Part shown: one piece after another, positions 14,851-23,925 of the stretch
How the letters are laid out: every line of letters begins with the position of its first letter
Position numbering within the stretch: the first letter of the stretch is position 1
NCBI RefSeq assembly: GCF_000738265.1
Contig: NZ_JFCQ01000015.1
Location: 124,001 to 188,000 of the forward strand
Length of the DNA stretch: 64,000 bases
Direction: 5' to 3'
From: Corynebacterium jeikeium
GTDB lineage: Bacteria > Actinomycetota > Actinomycetes > Mycobacteriales > Mycobacteriaceae
Translations under genes and position numbers: made by a program
The notes under the pieces: model-generated
The model's database searches: none
What the model was told of the DNA's origin: nothing
The model's input: the letters and a program-made list of their open reading frames with translations, nothing else

Positions 14851-15897
14851 TTAAGCCTTCCGCTGAGCCCTGCGTTCCGCCCTCCGCTTAGCGGTCTTCC
14901 ACACGACCAGCACCACGGATGCTGCTGCCACAATAACACCCGCAACGATCAATGCAACCCCCCATTTATCGGTGTGGCGCTGTCCGCTGACTTCCATGGC
15001 CTGGTTCAGCATGGACTGCGTTACACTCTGCGGGGTCTTGCCGTGGAACTTCAGCAGATTTTCCACGTCCTTGCCAGAGCTATCGCGGTAGGTGTCCTTC
15101 ACGTCCTCCTCCACGCTCACCAGCAGGCCAGACTTCGGCTCCACCGCCAGCTCGCGCCACCCTTCGTGGAAAAGCTGTGCGCGCTGTGGCTTGCCGTTCT
15201 CATCCTCCACCGTGATGGTGTTGCGGATACCTGCGTACTCCTTAGCCACCGACGTCGCTGGGATTTCCTGGCGGAAGACGTACAGCTCATGCTCGCGCCC
15301 CTCGGCGGTGGTCACATTGCGCGTACCGGTGAATTCGGCAGGCAGTGCACGACGCAGCGTCATATCGAAGTAGTCGTAAGTACGCTTCTCAGTTCCCTGA
15401 GGGAACTTGGCCCAGTAACCCGCGATCTCACCGTCGGTCGCAGGGGTAGCCGGTGTGTCAGACACCTTGGCGTCCCCCTTCGCCTCACCCGTCCGGCGAT
15501 CCACGGTAAAGCTCCAGACCTGCGCATCCAGCAGGGATTCTAGATCGTCCTTCACATCCGTCCGCGCGGTACTCACACCGACGCGGGCACTTGCCTCTTC
15601 TTCAGTGGCGGGTTCTTCCAGGGTGATCTTGAACTGTCGGTTAACCGGCGCCGTCACGTCCTCTTTCCCCTTAGGCCCCTGGTAGTTGGGCCCAATCACC
15701 GCGGCCGGATCCTTGAGGGTGATGGTCGTTGCGGCTAGATCTAGCGGAAGCGCTTTGTCGTTCGCGACGACCTTCGGGAGCATGACGCCCACAGTGATCA
15801 ACGCACAACCAAGCAGTGCACCTAGCGCACCCAGTAGGTAGAGACCTTTGCTAGAGCTCTTCGCCGGAGCCTTCGTGGAGCCGTCTTCGTTCGTCAC
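14851..15897 (-). CDS. DUF3068 (PorA-family) membrane protein
   Basis: A 348-residue envelope protein. A short charged N-terminus precedes a membrane segment at about residues 19-41, then a soluble outward domain of about 260 residues, then a C-terminal membrane segment and a basic Arg/Lys-rich tail (KRRAERRAQRKA). This layout matches the DUF3068 family of mycolate-containing actinobacteria, often annotated as porin PorA family; the porin role is not shown by the sequence. It is a single gene between rplL and rpoB on the same strand. The start lies 8 residues before the lysine-rich part and has no clear competitor. Confidence 0.8.
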   Translation of the reverse strand: MTNEDGSTKAPAKSSSKGLYLLGALGALLGCALITVGVMLPKVVANDKALPLDLAATTITLKDPAAVIGPNYQGPKGKEDVTAPVNRQFKITLEEPATEEEASARVGVSTARTDVKDDLESLLDAQVWSFTVDRRTGEAKGDAKVSDTPATPATDGEIAGYWAKFPQGTEKRTYDYFDMTLRRALPAEFTGTRNVTTAEGREHELYVFRQEIPATSVAKEYAGIRNTITVEDENGKPQRAQLFHEGWRELAVEPKSGLLVSVEEDVKDTYRDSSGKDVENLLKFHGKTPQSVTQSMLNQAMEVSGQRHTDKWGVALIVAGVIVAAASVVLVVWKTAKRRAERRAQRKA

Positions 15898-15984
15898 TTC
15901 AATGCCACCATCTATGTCTTTAAAATTTTTATGCCGACCCTACCCGGCATCTAATCTTCACCCCAGGGTAGCAAGACAACAAAA

Positions 15985-16019
15985 ACCGCTGGAAGCCACA
16001 GAATGTGATTTCCAGCGGT
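15985..16019 (-). terminator. rplJL terminator
   Basis: On the minus strand ACCGCTGGAA pairs with TTCCAGCGGT around a loop that can extend pairing (CACA/TGTG) and is followed by TTTTTGTTG. It lies 55 nt after the rplL stop. A classic intrinsic terminator. Confidence 0.9.
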
Positions 16020-16074
16020 GTGTTGTGCCCACGCATTCGGCACTAGGCCGCTGTGCGCGGAAAGTAAGGCGATC

Positions 16075-16461
16075 TTACTTGAGGGAGACCTTTGCGCCAG
16101 CCTCTTCCAGCTTGGTCTTAGCAGCCTCAGCGTCGTCCTTGGAAGCACCCTCCAGCAGAGCCTTCGGAGCACCCTCAACCAGCTCCTTGGCCTCCTTCAG
16201 ACCCAGGCCGGAGACGATCTCGCGGACAACCTTAATAACGCCGATCTTCTTAGCGCCTGCGTCCTCCAGAATGACGTCGAACTCGTCCTTCTCCTCAGCA
16301 GCAGCGCCACCCTCAGCGCCCGGAGCAGCTGCAACAGCAGCAACCGGAGCAGCAGCGGTAACGTCGAAGACCTCTTCGAATTCCTTAACGAACTCAGACA
16401 GTTCGATGAGGGTCATTTCCTTGAAAGCCTCGATGAGCTCGTCCTTGGTGAGCTTAGCCAT
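16075..16461 (-). CDS. rplL: 50S ribosomal protein L7/L12
   Basis: A 128-residue acidic stalk protein. The N-terminal dimerisation domain ([16 protein letters not shown]) is followed by an Ala/Gly-rich hinge ([17 protein letters not shown]) and a C-terminal factor-binding domain with [12 protein letters not shown] and [14 protein letters not shown]. The frame is open upstream, but MAKLTKDEL is the family start, supported by an AAAGGAT upstream. It follows rplJ in a two-gene operon and forms the L10(L12)4 stalk that recruits EF-G and EF-Tu. Confidence 0.98.
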   Translation of the reverse strand: MAKLTKDELIEAFKEMTLIELSEFVKEFEEVFDVTAAAPVAAVAAAPGAEGGAAAEEKDEFDVILEDAGAKKIGVIKVVREIVSGLGLKEAKELVEGAPKALLEGASKDDAEAAKTKLEEAGAKVSLK

Positions 16462-16555
16462 GATGGCATCCTTTCGTAGTTGCGCCGGTGGGCCAGAAAG
16501 TGTTGGCGACCCGGCCGGCAAAGTGTTTTATGTCTTATGTATTCGGGGAAGGAAC

Positions 16556-17071
16556 TTACTGTTCCTTCTTCTCCTGCAGTGCAGCGGCCAGGCGTGCAAC
16601 CTGGGATGCTGGTGCGTTGAACAGGCCTGCGGCCTTTGCCAAGGAACCCTGCATGGCACCGGCCAGCTTGGCCAGCGTGGTTTCGCGATTGTCCAGCTCG
16701 GCGATTGCCTCAACCTGAGCTGCATCAATCGTGGCACCGTCCATGTAGCCACCCTTGATCACGAAGTTCTTGTGATCCTTGCTGAAGTCCTTCATGGCCT
16801 TCGCAGCGTCAACGGCCTCGCCGTGGACGAATGCGATTGCGGTCGGACCGGTCAGCAGGGACTCATCAAGCTCAATGCCGGCTTCACGAGCAGCCAGCTT
16901 GATCATGGTGTTCTTGGCGACGGAGTAGGTAACGTCCGAACCCAGAGCGCGACGCAGCTCGGTGGTCTCAGCCACGGACAGGCCACGGTACTCGGTCAAC
17001 AGAGTGGACTGTGCCTGCTCGAAGCGTGCCTTCAGCTCTGCCAGCGAAGCGGTGTTCTTCGGATTAGCCAT
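16556..17071 (-). CDS. rplJ: 50S ribosomal protein L10
   Basis: A 171-residue protein, normal for L10, which anchors L7/L12 dimers to 23S rRNA. The N-terminal segment [20 protein letters not shown] and the core [13 protein letters not shown] are typical. An AGGAGG-like site precedes the ATG. A long structured leader with L10-leader features lies upstream, consistent with autoregulation of rplJ-rplL. Confidence 0.98.
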   Translation of the reverse strand: MANPKNTASLAELKARFEQAQSTLLTEYRGLSVAETTELRRALGSDVTYSVAKNTMIKLAAREAGIELDESLLTGPTAIAFVHGEAVDAAKAMKDFSKDHKNFVIKGGYMDGATIDAAQVEAIAELDNRETTLAKLAGAMQGSLAKAAGLFNAPASQVARLAAALQEKKEQ

Positions 17072-17149
17072 ACTCTCGCCTCCTTCCTGATGTTTACGGT
17101 GTACGTTCTACCTGTACGTCCACCGACGATCATTGTTGAAGGGCAACAC

Positions 17150-17370
17150 TGTACATAAACGACAAAGCGCCTTGCGTTTCCGGCGTTTTACGCAAGAAGC
17201 ACAAGGCGCATTCGTAGGATCCCCGGCTTTCTAGGGCTGGAATCCGATCCGAACGTCTATCGTGTTACCTGCGTGGGCCGTCATCTATGACGATGATCCT
17301 TCAATCTCCTGCCCACACTCCCCCTGAGGGTTTGTGCGGGCGGTGATGACCGACGGTCTTCGGTGAAAAC
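17150..17370 (-). ncRNA. L10-type leader of rplJ-rplL
   Basis: The roughly 330-nt leader on the minus strand begins with a segment (17338-17365) containing AGACCGTCGGT, which resembles the conserved L10-binding kink-turn strand of the Rfam L10 leader. It ends with two overlapping hairpins at 17167-17209. One pairs GCGCCTTG with CAAGGCGC and is followed by TTTGTCGTTT, like an attenuator. The other pairs CTTGCGT with ACGCAAG and reuses part of the same strand. The two are mutually exclusive, as expected for L10-controlled attenuation. Boundaries are approximate. Confidence 0.65.
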
Positions 17371-17398
17371 TTGACGTTTCTGATCTAGTTGTTGATCT

Positions 17399-17404
17399 AG
17401 TCAA
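17399..17404 (-). promoter_or_regulatory. Possible -35 of the rplJ promoter
   Basis: TTGACT on the minus strand lies just upstream of the L10-type leader. The -10 hexamer 17 nt further (AGAAAC) is poor, so the call is tentative. Confidence 0.25.
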
Positions 17405-17529
17405 ACTTCCTCGAAGGAGGTTACACCCCTCCTCACCCCTTCTCCAAATCGCTGTTTTTCTTTATCGACGCCCCCCTCACGCCCCAATTTCTTTCGAATT
17501 CAAAACTAGGCCCTGCGATTTGATTACCC

Positions 17530-18468
17530 TTGGGGGTCATGGACGCATTCATCCCGAAATTCCTTTCCAGCCTGAGGCGCGAAAATCCACTTCCGGAGGG
17601 CGTCAATAAATGGGACACACCTTTAGACGGCAGAACGCCGGTCGTACTGATCCACGGCACGTGGCTCAATGCATATAACACGTGGGATTACGTGGCCAAG
17701 CACCTCATTGCGGCCGGTCACCCGGTTTTTGCCGTGAACTACGGGAAGGATCGGGACGCGGTGACGGGTAAGGCGCCGGGCGTGTACGCGAATAACTTCT
17801 TGCGCACGTCGCAGCTGGAGGTCGCACGCTTTATCGACGATGTCATCGAACGCACCGGTGCGCAAAAGGTGAACCTGGTCGGCCACTCGCAGGGCGTGGC
17901 GCAGGCGCGGCTGTATCTGTCTGACTCCGGCGGGGCGGATCGCGCGGATATCGCGCGCAATAAGGTGGATCGCCTTGTCGGCGTAGGGCCGGCGCATCAC
18001 GGGACCACCCTGTCGGGTGTCTCGACGCTGGCCGAAAGGGTTGATCCGAGCAACAAGCTCGCTGGGCCGCTGGAGAAGATCCTGGGCGGTGCGGCGATCG
18101 ACCAGCGCGTGGGCAGCGAGTTCGGCGAGCACTTGAACCGCGATGGGGATACCACGCCCGGGGTCGACTACACGATGATCACCGCAAAATATGACGGTAT
18201 TGCGACGCCCCGACTGAAGCAGGTGATGGTCGCCGGCGACGGTGCGCGGGTGCGCAACCTGAGTGTGCAGGACGATAACCCGTTCGATCTGTCCGGCCAC
18301 CTGGCGATGCTGTATTCGCCACGCGTAGTGGATCTGATCCTAGAGGCGTTGGCGCCGGGCGACGACGGCCCGGCTGCCTACCGCACTGCCAACCCGCTAA
18401 AACGCAGCATGGTGTTGCCGTTGATGGGCGAGTTCCGAGTACCCGGCCGGCGGGGCCGGAAGGCCTAA
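17530..18468 (+). CDS. Alpha/beta-hydrolase, class 2 lipase type
   Basis: A 312-residue alpha/beta-hydrolase. The oxyanion segment VVLIHGTW is at residues 38-45 and the nucleophile elbow GHSQG has its serine at residue 120. Both, and the order of the rest, fit the triacylglycerol lipase class 2 family. Asp and His triad partners are expected in the second half (for example DLSGHLAM near residue 257) but are not certain. No signal peptide is obvious, so it may be cytoplasmic, unlike secreted lipases of this family. The start is TTG at 17530 or ATG at 17539; neither has a clear ribosome-binding site. Its 3' end converges closely on the surface protein gene. Confidence 0.75.
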   Translation: MGVMDAFIPKFLSSLRRENPLPEGVNKWDTPLDGRTPVVLIHGTWLNAYNTWDYVAKHLIAAGHPVFAVNYGKDRDAVTGKAPGVYANNFLRTSQLEVARFIDDVIERTGAQKVNLVGHSQGVAQARLYLSDSGGADRADIARNKVDRLVGVGPAHHGTTLSGVSTLAERVDPSNKLAGPLEKILGGAAIDQRVGSEFGEHLNRDGDTTPGVDYTMITAKYDGIATPRLKQVMVAGDGARVRNLSVQDDNPFDLSGHLAMLYSPRVVDLILEALAPGDDGPAAYRTANPLKRSMVLPLMGEFRVPGRRGRKA

Positions 18469-18479
18469 GCACTCAGGTC

Positions 18480-21173
18480 TTAGGCCTGGCCTTCTTCCCA
18501 GCCGTCCTCGGCATAGGCTCCCTCAGCGTAGGCCTGTTCCGTCCGATCACGGCTGATCTCGCGGTAGGCCTGCAGCAACTGCAGAGTGTGGGCGCGCTGC
18601 ATGTTGCGGGCAGCCACGAAGAACAGGAGGGCTCCGCCCAGCAAACCCATCAGGCCGAGTCCCAGCAGGAAGCCGGTCGTCCAGCCGCCGCTAGTGAGGG
18701 TATCCAGGAAGGACTCGCTGGCGGTATTCTTCGTCTCTACGTTCTGAGCGTCCTCGCTGTGCGCCACTGCACTCTTGTTCGGGTCGGCTTGGGCGGCTGC
18801 GTCGATGCGTCGAATACCGCCGCCACCGACGTCGCCTTCAGCTTCATCGCCGGCGACGTCTGCGGCACCGTCGGCCTCTGCGGCGTCATCAACAATTCCG
18901 CTGGACGCACCGCCGGAAACATCACCGGAAGCGCCGCCGGACACCGCACCATCAGACGCAACACCATCAGACGCAGCACCACCGGACGCAGCATCTGATG
19001 CGGCGCCATGTGCCGCAGAGGAACCACCCGAGTTAGCGCTTCCGCCGTTGACGGCCCCGCCACCATTGCTGGTTCCGCTAGTTCCACTAGAGGCGCCGTT
19101 AGAGGCGCCATTGCTGGCGCCACCGTTTGCGGCGCCTACTGCCGATGCGCCGGAATTGCCGCCGGTCGAAGGCTGCTGCGAAGCCTTACGGTTACCCCGC
19201 AGCGCCTCGATCCCGCCGACGATCTGATCCATGTACTTGCCGATCTTGACGTTTTCGCTGTCGAGGTGCTTCTGCAGCTCCTGGAGTTCCTCCAGGCCAG
19301 ACTTCCCACTGCCCGTATCGTCCCCGCACGAATCCTTGATGACGAAGAAGGTCTCCAGCTCCTTATCGAACTTCTTGCCGTCCACAGCGGTGCCCTGGTA
19401 GCGGAATACTACGCGGTACGCGCCCGGCTTGGTGAAGAGGAACTGCTGGTGGTCGTGCGCTCCAACCGCATAGCTGACCTTGTGCTCACGATGCTCGGAA
19501 TCCAGACGCAGGCTGACACTACCCAGCCCATTGTCCGACAGGGTCACCATGCGACCGGGACCTTCGAAGTCCTTGATGGTCACGTCCACGCCCTGCTGAG
19601 CCGAGTTCAGGTGCTCGGTGGAAAAGCCCAGCCACGGAACATCAGGATTTTCACGTTGCGCCTGCGGAAGCGCATACCCGGTCTCCCCCAGTTCCTCCTG
19701 GTAATCCTGCGGGACTCCAACCTTGGCCTTCGGGCTGTTGACTAGGAAAATGAAGCTGCCGGACTCGCGCTCCTGCACATTCGCAGGATCGGCGCCGTCC
19801 TTCAGGAAGGTGTGCGGATCCGCGTCAGATTCGTCCGAGGTTCCCACGCCCATATCCATGTGGCCCTTGGGAATCACGGCACGCTCAGTCCCCTGCCCCT
19901 CACCGAAGGCATCGTTGACTTCGCTACGCACATCCTCATCGGGGATATCCGCCGGGGCCTCGCAGGTCGGGGCTGATCCCGTTTCAGAGGGCTCCGCGGA
20001 CTCGCCGGGCTCCTCGGTTCCGGTCGTGTCGGTCGACTCGTCCGTGGAGCCTGTGCCGTCTGTGCCGTCAGCCTCGCCAGTCTCGCCGTCGGTTTCGCCC
20101 TCTGTCGCCTCCGAGGAGCCCGACTCGTCGCCGGAGTCCGCGTCACTCGGAGTAGCGGAATCCGTCGGCTTCCCCGAATCGCCCGGCTTACCTTGGTCCA
20201 GAGGCGCGATGGGCTTCTTGATCTTGTTCAGCCCCGTGGTCGTCCCCTCCGGCAGGCCTACCTGCTTGTCGGAACCGACCAGCCAGTTGATGGTGCGCGC
20301 TGCGGACTTCACGGTAGAGCCGTCCTTCTTCTTGACGTCCCACTGCATCGTCAGCTGATACAGACCCGGCTTAGAGAACGTCCAGCCGAAGTGCCCGTGC
20401 CCGCCGACCTTGTAGTCGTAGTTCTTCAGGCCTTCCTTGGTGGACAGCACGCGCTCCGGGGTAGGCCTACTGGAATTGTGGAAGAAAACCTCCATGTCGC
20501 CGGGGCCGGAGAACTTCTTCATGTGGAAGTGCAGGTTCGGCTCCGCAAAGTCCGTCGGCGCTTTAAGCTCATGCGCCGGGTCAAACGCACCCAGGCCCGC
20601 CCAGATCGGGCGCCATTGGTTACTGAAGTCCGCGTTCTGCGGGGCATGCCACAGCACCGTGCCGGGCTTGCCCAGGAAGGACAGCGCCTTCTTGTTCGGC
20701 ACCTTGATGCGGGAGGCCTCCTTGCCATCAATCGCGTCGGGCGCCAGTCGCAGGCAGACGTCATCGGCGGGCACGGGCTGCTGCCCATCGACCACCATCA
20801 CGTCCGGCTTGCCCTTGTTATACGTTCCGTAAATCGCATCCACGTGGGCGTTGTACAGCAGCTTCCTGCCCGCACAAACGTGCGTCTTTCCGGTGGCCGG
20901 GTTCTTCACGTCCTTGCCCACCGTCGGCCCGTCGCTGGTCGTACCAGGCTTATGCCCTGTTGGTGTGGCCTGCGCGCGCTGCAAGACCTCGACGTTGCGG
21001 TGGTCGCTGGATAGTGGTGACGCCCCGTCCCAGGCGCCAAACGCCACCGTCAACACAAGCACGCCGAGGACTGCGAACATCGCTTTGGAGGCCTGCAGCA
21101 TCCGTTCGGCCTTATTCTGACTGCGCTTGAGCTCTGCGATGAGCTGCTGCCTGGGATCACGCTTGTTCTGCAT
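18480..21173 (-). CDS. Surface-anchored His-repeat protein, two repeats
   Basis: A protein of 897 residues from the ATG at 21173; the longer open frame overlaps the permease gene and is unlikely. A basic N-terminus is followed by a membrane segment near residues 32-48. Two copies of the actinobacterial surface-anchored repeat follow, recognisable by GHGHFGWTFSKPGLY and GAHDHQQFLFTKPGAY. An acidic Ser/Thr/Glu/Gly linker separates them and a very long Gly/Ala/Ser/Asn linker follows. A C-terminal membrane segment (FLLGLGLMGLLGGALLFF) and a cytoplasmic tail end the protein. This matches the ABC-transporter-associated repeat protein family (TIGR03773/TIGR03769). It is the last gene of the metal-uptake operon and probably binds or buffers metal at the cell surface; that role is inference. 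Confidence 0.82.
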   Translation of the reverse strand: MQNKRDPRQQLIAELKRSQNKAERMLQASKAMFAVLGVLVLTVAFGAWDGASPLSSDHRNVEVLQRAQATPTGHKPGTTSDGPTVGKDVKNPATGKTHVCAGRKLLYNAHVDAIYGTYNKGKPDVMVVDGQQPVPADDVCLRLAPDAIDGKEASRIKVPNKKALSFLGKPGTVLWHAPQNADFSNQWRPIWAGLGAFDPAHELKAPTDFAEPNLHFHMKKFSGPGDMEVFFHNSSRPTPERVLSTKEGLKNYDYKVGGHGHFGWTFSKPGLYQLTMQWDVKKKDGSTVKSAARTINWLVGSDKQVGLPEGTTTGLNKIKKPIAPLDQGKPGDSGKPTDSATPSDADSGDESGSSEATEGETDGETGEADGTDGTGSTDESTDTTGTEEPGESAEPSETGSAPTCEAPADIPDEDVRSEVNDAFGEGQGTERAVIPKGHMDMGVGTSDESDADPHTFLKDGADPANVQERESGSFIFLVNSPKAKVGVPQDYQEELGETGYALPQAQRENPDVPWLGFSTEHLNSAQQGVDVTIKDFEGPGRMVTLSDNGLGSVSLRLDSEHREHKVSYAVGAHDHQQFLFTKPGAYRVVFRYQGTAVDGKKFDKELETFFVIKDSCGDDTGSGKSGLEELQELQKHLDSENVKIGKYMDQIVGGIEALRGNRKASQQPSTGGNSGASAVGAANGGASNGASNGASSGTSGTSNGGGAVNGGSANSGGSSAAHGAASDAASGGAASDGVASDGAVSGGASGDVSGGASSGIVDDAAEADGAADVAGDEAEGDVGGGGIRRIDAAAQADPNKSAVAHSEDAQNVETKNTASESFLDTLTSGGWTTGFLLGLGLMGLLGGALLFFVAARNMQRAHTLQLLQAYREISRDRTEQAYAEGAYAEDGWEEGQA

Positions 21174-22044
21174 TAGTAGCCACCACCTGTGAGGGTTTGT
21201 TGGATTGCTTGGCGGCGCGAATTGGCGTCGCCACAAAGAACGAGGAGAGGAAAACAACGGTGAGGACGAGGACGATCGTCGCGCCCGTAGGAACGTCGAT
21301 GGCCCACGAGACATACACCCCCACGAAGGAACCGACCATGCCGATCACGGCGCTGAGGCTCATCATGACGACCAGGCGGTCCGTCCACAGTCGCGCGGTG
21401 GCGGCCGGGGTGATGAGCAACGCGAGAACCAGGATGTTGCCGACCGTGCGCACCGACATCACCACAGCGGCGGTGACGGCCAGATACAGCACAATGTCGA
21501 TCAACAACACGCGGATCCCCATGGCGGCAGCGGTCTCGCGGTCGACGGAAACAGCCACGATCTCCTTGTGCAGCGCCGCCACAGCCAGGATCACGATCGC
21601 CCCCACGACGGCGCTGAAGATGATGTCGGAGTTCGACACACCCGTGATAGAGCCGAAGAGGAAGCTATTCAGGCTAGCGGTATAGCCCTGCACCTTAGAG
21701 ATCACGACCAGGCCGAGGGCAAAGGCCGCGGCGAAGAAAATACCGATGACGGTGTCCTCCTTCACGCGCCTGCGCTGCGAAAACAGGGCGATTAGAAGAG
21801 CCACCACGGCACCGGCCACCGCACCGCCGGCGATCACCGAGAACTGCAGGGCAAAGGCAATGGCCAGGCCGGGGAACACGGCATGCGCGACAGCATCGCC
21901 GATGAAAGCCATGCCGCGGAGCACCACGTGCGTGCCAATCACGCCACAGACCAGGGCGGAAAGAACCGCCACCAGCAGTGCCTTCGGCAGGAAGGCCAGG
22001 GCGGGGTTGCTGAGGTCAGCCAGGAACTGGGAGAAAGAAATCAC
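21157..22044 (-). CDS. Anchored-repeat metal ABC transporter permease
   Basis: A 295-residue ABC-3 family permease (ZnuB/MntB type) with about eight hydrophobic segments. The segments MAFIGDAVAHAVFPGLAIAF and VRTVGNILVLALLITPAA carry the family signature. The GTG at 22044 is chosen because it gives the GTGA overlap with the ATPase stop, as at the neighbouring junction. It works with the lipoprotein at 23926 and the ATPase at 22041. Its 3' end overlaps the start of the next surface protein gene by 17 nt, so translation is likely coupled. Confidence 0.88.
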   Translation of the reverse strand: MISFSQFLADLSNPALAFLPKALLVAVLSALVCGVIGTHVVLRGMAFIGDAVAHAVFPGLAIAFALQFSVIAGGAVAGAVVALLIALFSQRRRVKEDTVIGIFFAAAFALGLVVISKVQGYTASLNSFLFGSITGVSNSDIIFSAVVGAIVILAVAALHKEIVAVSVDRETAAAMGIRVLLIDIVLYLAVTAAVVMSVRTVGNILVLALLITPAATARLWTDRLVVMMSLSAVIGMVGSFVGVYVSWAIDVPTGATIVLVLTVVFLSSFFVATPIRAAKQSNKPSQVVATNAEQA

Positions 22045-22760
22045 TGCGCCAACCCCACTCCCCGCAGCAGAGGCGAATCTGGGTGGACGTCGAAGGTCTC
22101 CATCCACGGTTCCGGGCTGCGCAGCTCCCCCGGCGCGCCGTCGGCCACGACGCGACCGTTCAGCAGAACGAGGCGATCACATACGTCGACGGCCTGCGCC
22201 AGGTCGTGGGTGACCATGAGGATGCTCATCCCGTCGGCGGCCAGCGAACGCAGAATCTCCACCAGCGCTTCGATGCTGGGGAAATCCATGCCGGTGAAAG
22301 GCTCGTCCAGAAGGAGCAGGGTCGGCTCCACCGCCAGGGCGCGAGCCACCAAAACGCGCTGCCTCTGGCCACCGGACAGCTGCCCGATGGGGCGATCCGC
22401 CAAGTGCTGCAGGTTCACGCGCTTCAGTGCGTGCGCCGTGGCAGCGAAGTCCGCCCGGCGCGACCGCCGGAACGGCCCGATGCTGCCCGCCCGGCCATTG
22501 AGCACCGTGTGGCGCACGTCGATCGGATAGTCCCACGCGAACTCGTGGCGCTGGGGAACGTAGCCCACACTCGCAGCCTTGATGCTGCCCTTGGTGCGCG
22601 GGATGAGGCCCAGGATGCTGCGCATCAGAGTGGTCTTGCCCGCACCGTTGGGGCCCAGCAAACCAATCAACTCGCCGGGGCGCGCCTCGAGGTTCACGTC
22701 GGTGAGGATCTGCCGCCCAGCCAGCCGAACATTCAGATCCGCTATCTGCAGTGCGGTCAC
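22041..22760 (-). CDS. Anchored-repeat metal ABC transporter ATPase
   Basis: A 239-residue ABC ATPase with Walker A GPNGAGKTT near residue 35, Q-loop PQRHEFAW, signature LSGGQRQRV, Walker B LLLLDEPFTGMD and switch histidine THD. It belongs to the zinc/manganese (ZnuC/MntA) group and matches the ATPase family of anchored-repeat transporters (TIGR03771). The GTG start at 22760 overlaps the upstream TGA as GTGA; the longer frame would run into the preceding gene. Confidence 0.9.
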   Translation of the reverse strand: MTALQIADLNVRLAGRQILTDVNLEARPGELIGLLGPNGAGKTTLMRSILGLIPRTKGSIKAASVGYVPQRHEFAWDYPIDVRHTVLNGRAGSIGPFRRSRRADFAATAHALKRVNLQHLADRPIGQLSGGQRQRVLVARALAVEPTLLLLDEPFTGMDFPSIEALVEILRSLAADGMSILMVTHDLAQAVDVCDRLVLLNGRVVADGAPGELRSPEPWMETFDVHPDSPLLRGVGLAQ

Positions 22761-23827
22761 TTCAGCTGACCCCACAGTTCGTCCTCGATGCGCTTACGCT
22801 CCTTGGCACCCTTACGTAGGGAAAGGAAGCCAAAGACCAGCACAGCGAGGACGACCGCGCCCACGCCGACGAGGATCCACGGGAGGGCGGAGGATCCACC
22901 CTGGGAATCCTCGCTGTTGGAGTTGTTGCCCTCCGAATCTGCGGCGTTGTTGGCGTTGTTGCCGTTGGCGTTGCGGGCGTCACTAGAAGAACCAGCGTCA
23001 CCGGCCTTCGGCAGGTCTCCCTCCCAGGCGGCGTTCTGCGCCTGCGCGGGGTCCACGCCCACGGCGAACTTCAGGACCTTCGTCACGGTCTTCTCGGAGC
23101 CGTCCTTCATCTTCACCCGCACGCCCATGGCCACCTGGTGTACACCCGGCTCGGTGAAAACCCAGTTCGCGTGCGTGTGCGTGTTCAGGTCTACCCACAG
23201 CTCCTGCGGGATCGGCTGGGCAGAGTTCCACAGCTCCTGCGGTTTCTCAAAGCCACCGGCCTGCAGGAACATGCTCATCTGACCCGGACCCTGGTGGCCG
23301 AGGTACTCCATGGTCACGCCTCGGCTGGCCTGTGCGATCAGCGCCGGAGATTGCGTGTTCCAGCCCAGCCACGGCACGCCCTGAACTTCGGTCTGCGGCA
23401 GAACCCAGACCTCCTGGCCCGGCTGCGCACCCGTGAAATCGTAGCCACCATCGGCGGGCAGCTGCTGCTTGGACTTGTCGGACACGTCGAAGACCACGTC
23501 GTCCAGCACGCGCCACACCGGCTTTTCCTGCGCGTCGTCACGCAGCTGCACGTCCAGCTTTCCACCATCCAGGCGCATGCCCAGATCCGCGTGGCCGCGG
23601 TCGAACACGTGCTTCGTGCCTGCGGGGATGTGCTCTTCCTCGTCGCTAACGTTCTGCTTCAGCGCCGGGTCTTCCTGGCCCTGGCTCTGTGCTTGTGCCT
23701 GTGCCTGAGCCGGTGCCACCACGCCCGGCAGTCCGACTACCGGCGCGCCCGCTGCCACCGCTCCCCCGGCCAGCAGCACCGCGGCGGTGGGGGCCAGGCA
23801 GGACTTCCTGATCTTTGTCATTCGCAT
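22757..23827 (-). CDS. Surface-anchored His-repeat protein, one repeat
   Basis: A 356-residue protein. The ATG at 23827 is preceded by AAAGGA at about 10 nt, and the protein begins with MRMTKIRKSC and a Sec-type signal peptide ending near APAQA at about residue 40, followed by a Gln/Ala run. One surface-anchored repeat is present, opening with RGHADLGMRL and closing with HTHANWVFTEPGVHQV. A Ser/Asn-rich linker, a membrane segment (ILVGVGAVVLAVLVFGF) and a charged cytoplasmic tail complete it. It sits between the transporter lipoprotein and ATPase genes. It is presumably a cell-surface metal-binding partner; no LPXTG motif is visible. Confidence 0.82.
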   Translation of the reverse strand: MRMTKIRKSCLAPTAAVLLAGGAVAAGAPVVGLPGVVAPAQAQAQAQSQGQEDPALKQNVSDEEEHIPAGTKHVFDRGHADLGMRLDGGKLDVQLRDDAQEKPVWRVLDDVVFDVSDKSKQQLPADGGYDFTGAQPGQEVWVLPQTEVQGVPWLGWNTQSPALIAQASRGVTMEYLGHQGPGQMSMFLQAGGFEKPQELWNSAQPIPQELWVDLNTHTHANWVFTEPGVHQVAMGVRVKMKDGSEKTVTKVLKFAVGVDPAQAQNAAWEGDLPKAGDAGSSSDARNANGNNANNAADSEGNNSNSEDSQGGSSALPWILVGVGAVVLAVLVFGFLSLRKGAKERKRIEDELWGQLK

Positions 23828-23925
23828 GTTGTGGTTTTCCTTTAATTGCTTGGTTCTAAAGTTCTTCTCAAAACGTCTGTTTTCCGCGCAGCCACGTTGG
23901 TTGTCCGTCAGCACCAGCACCCCGG

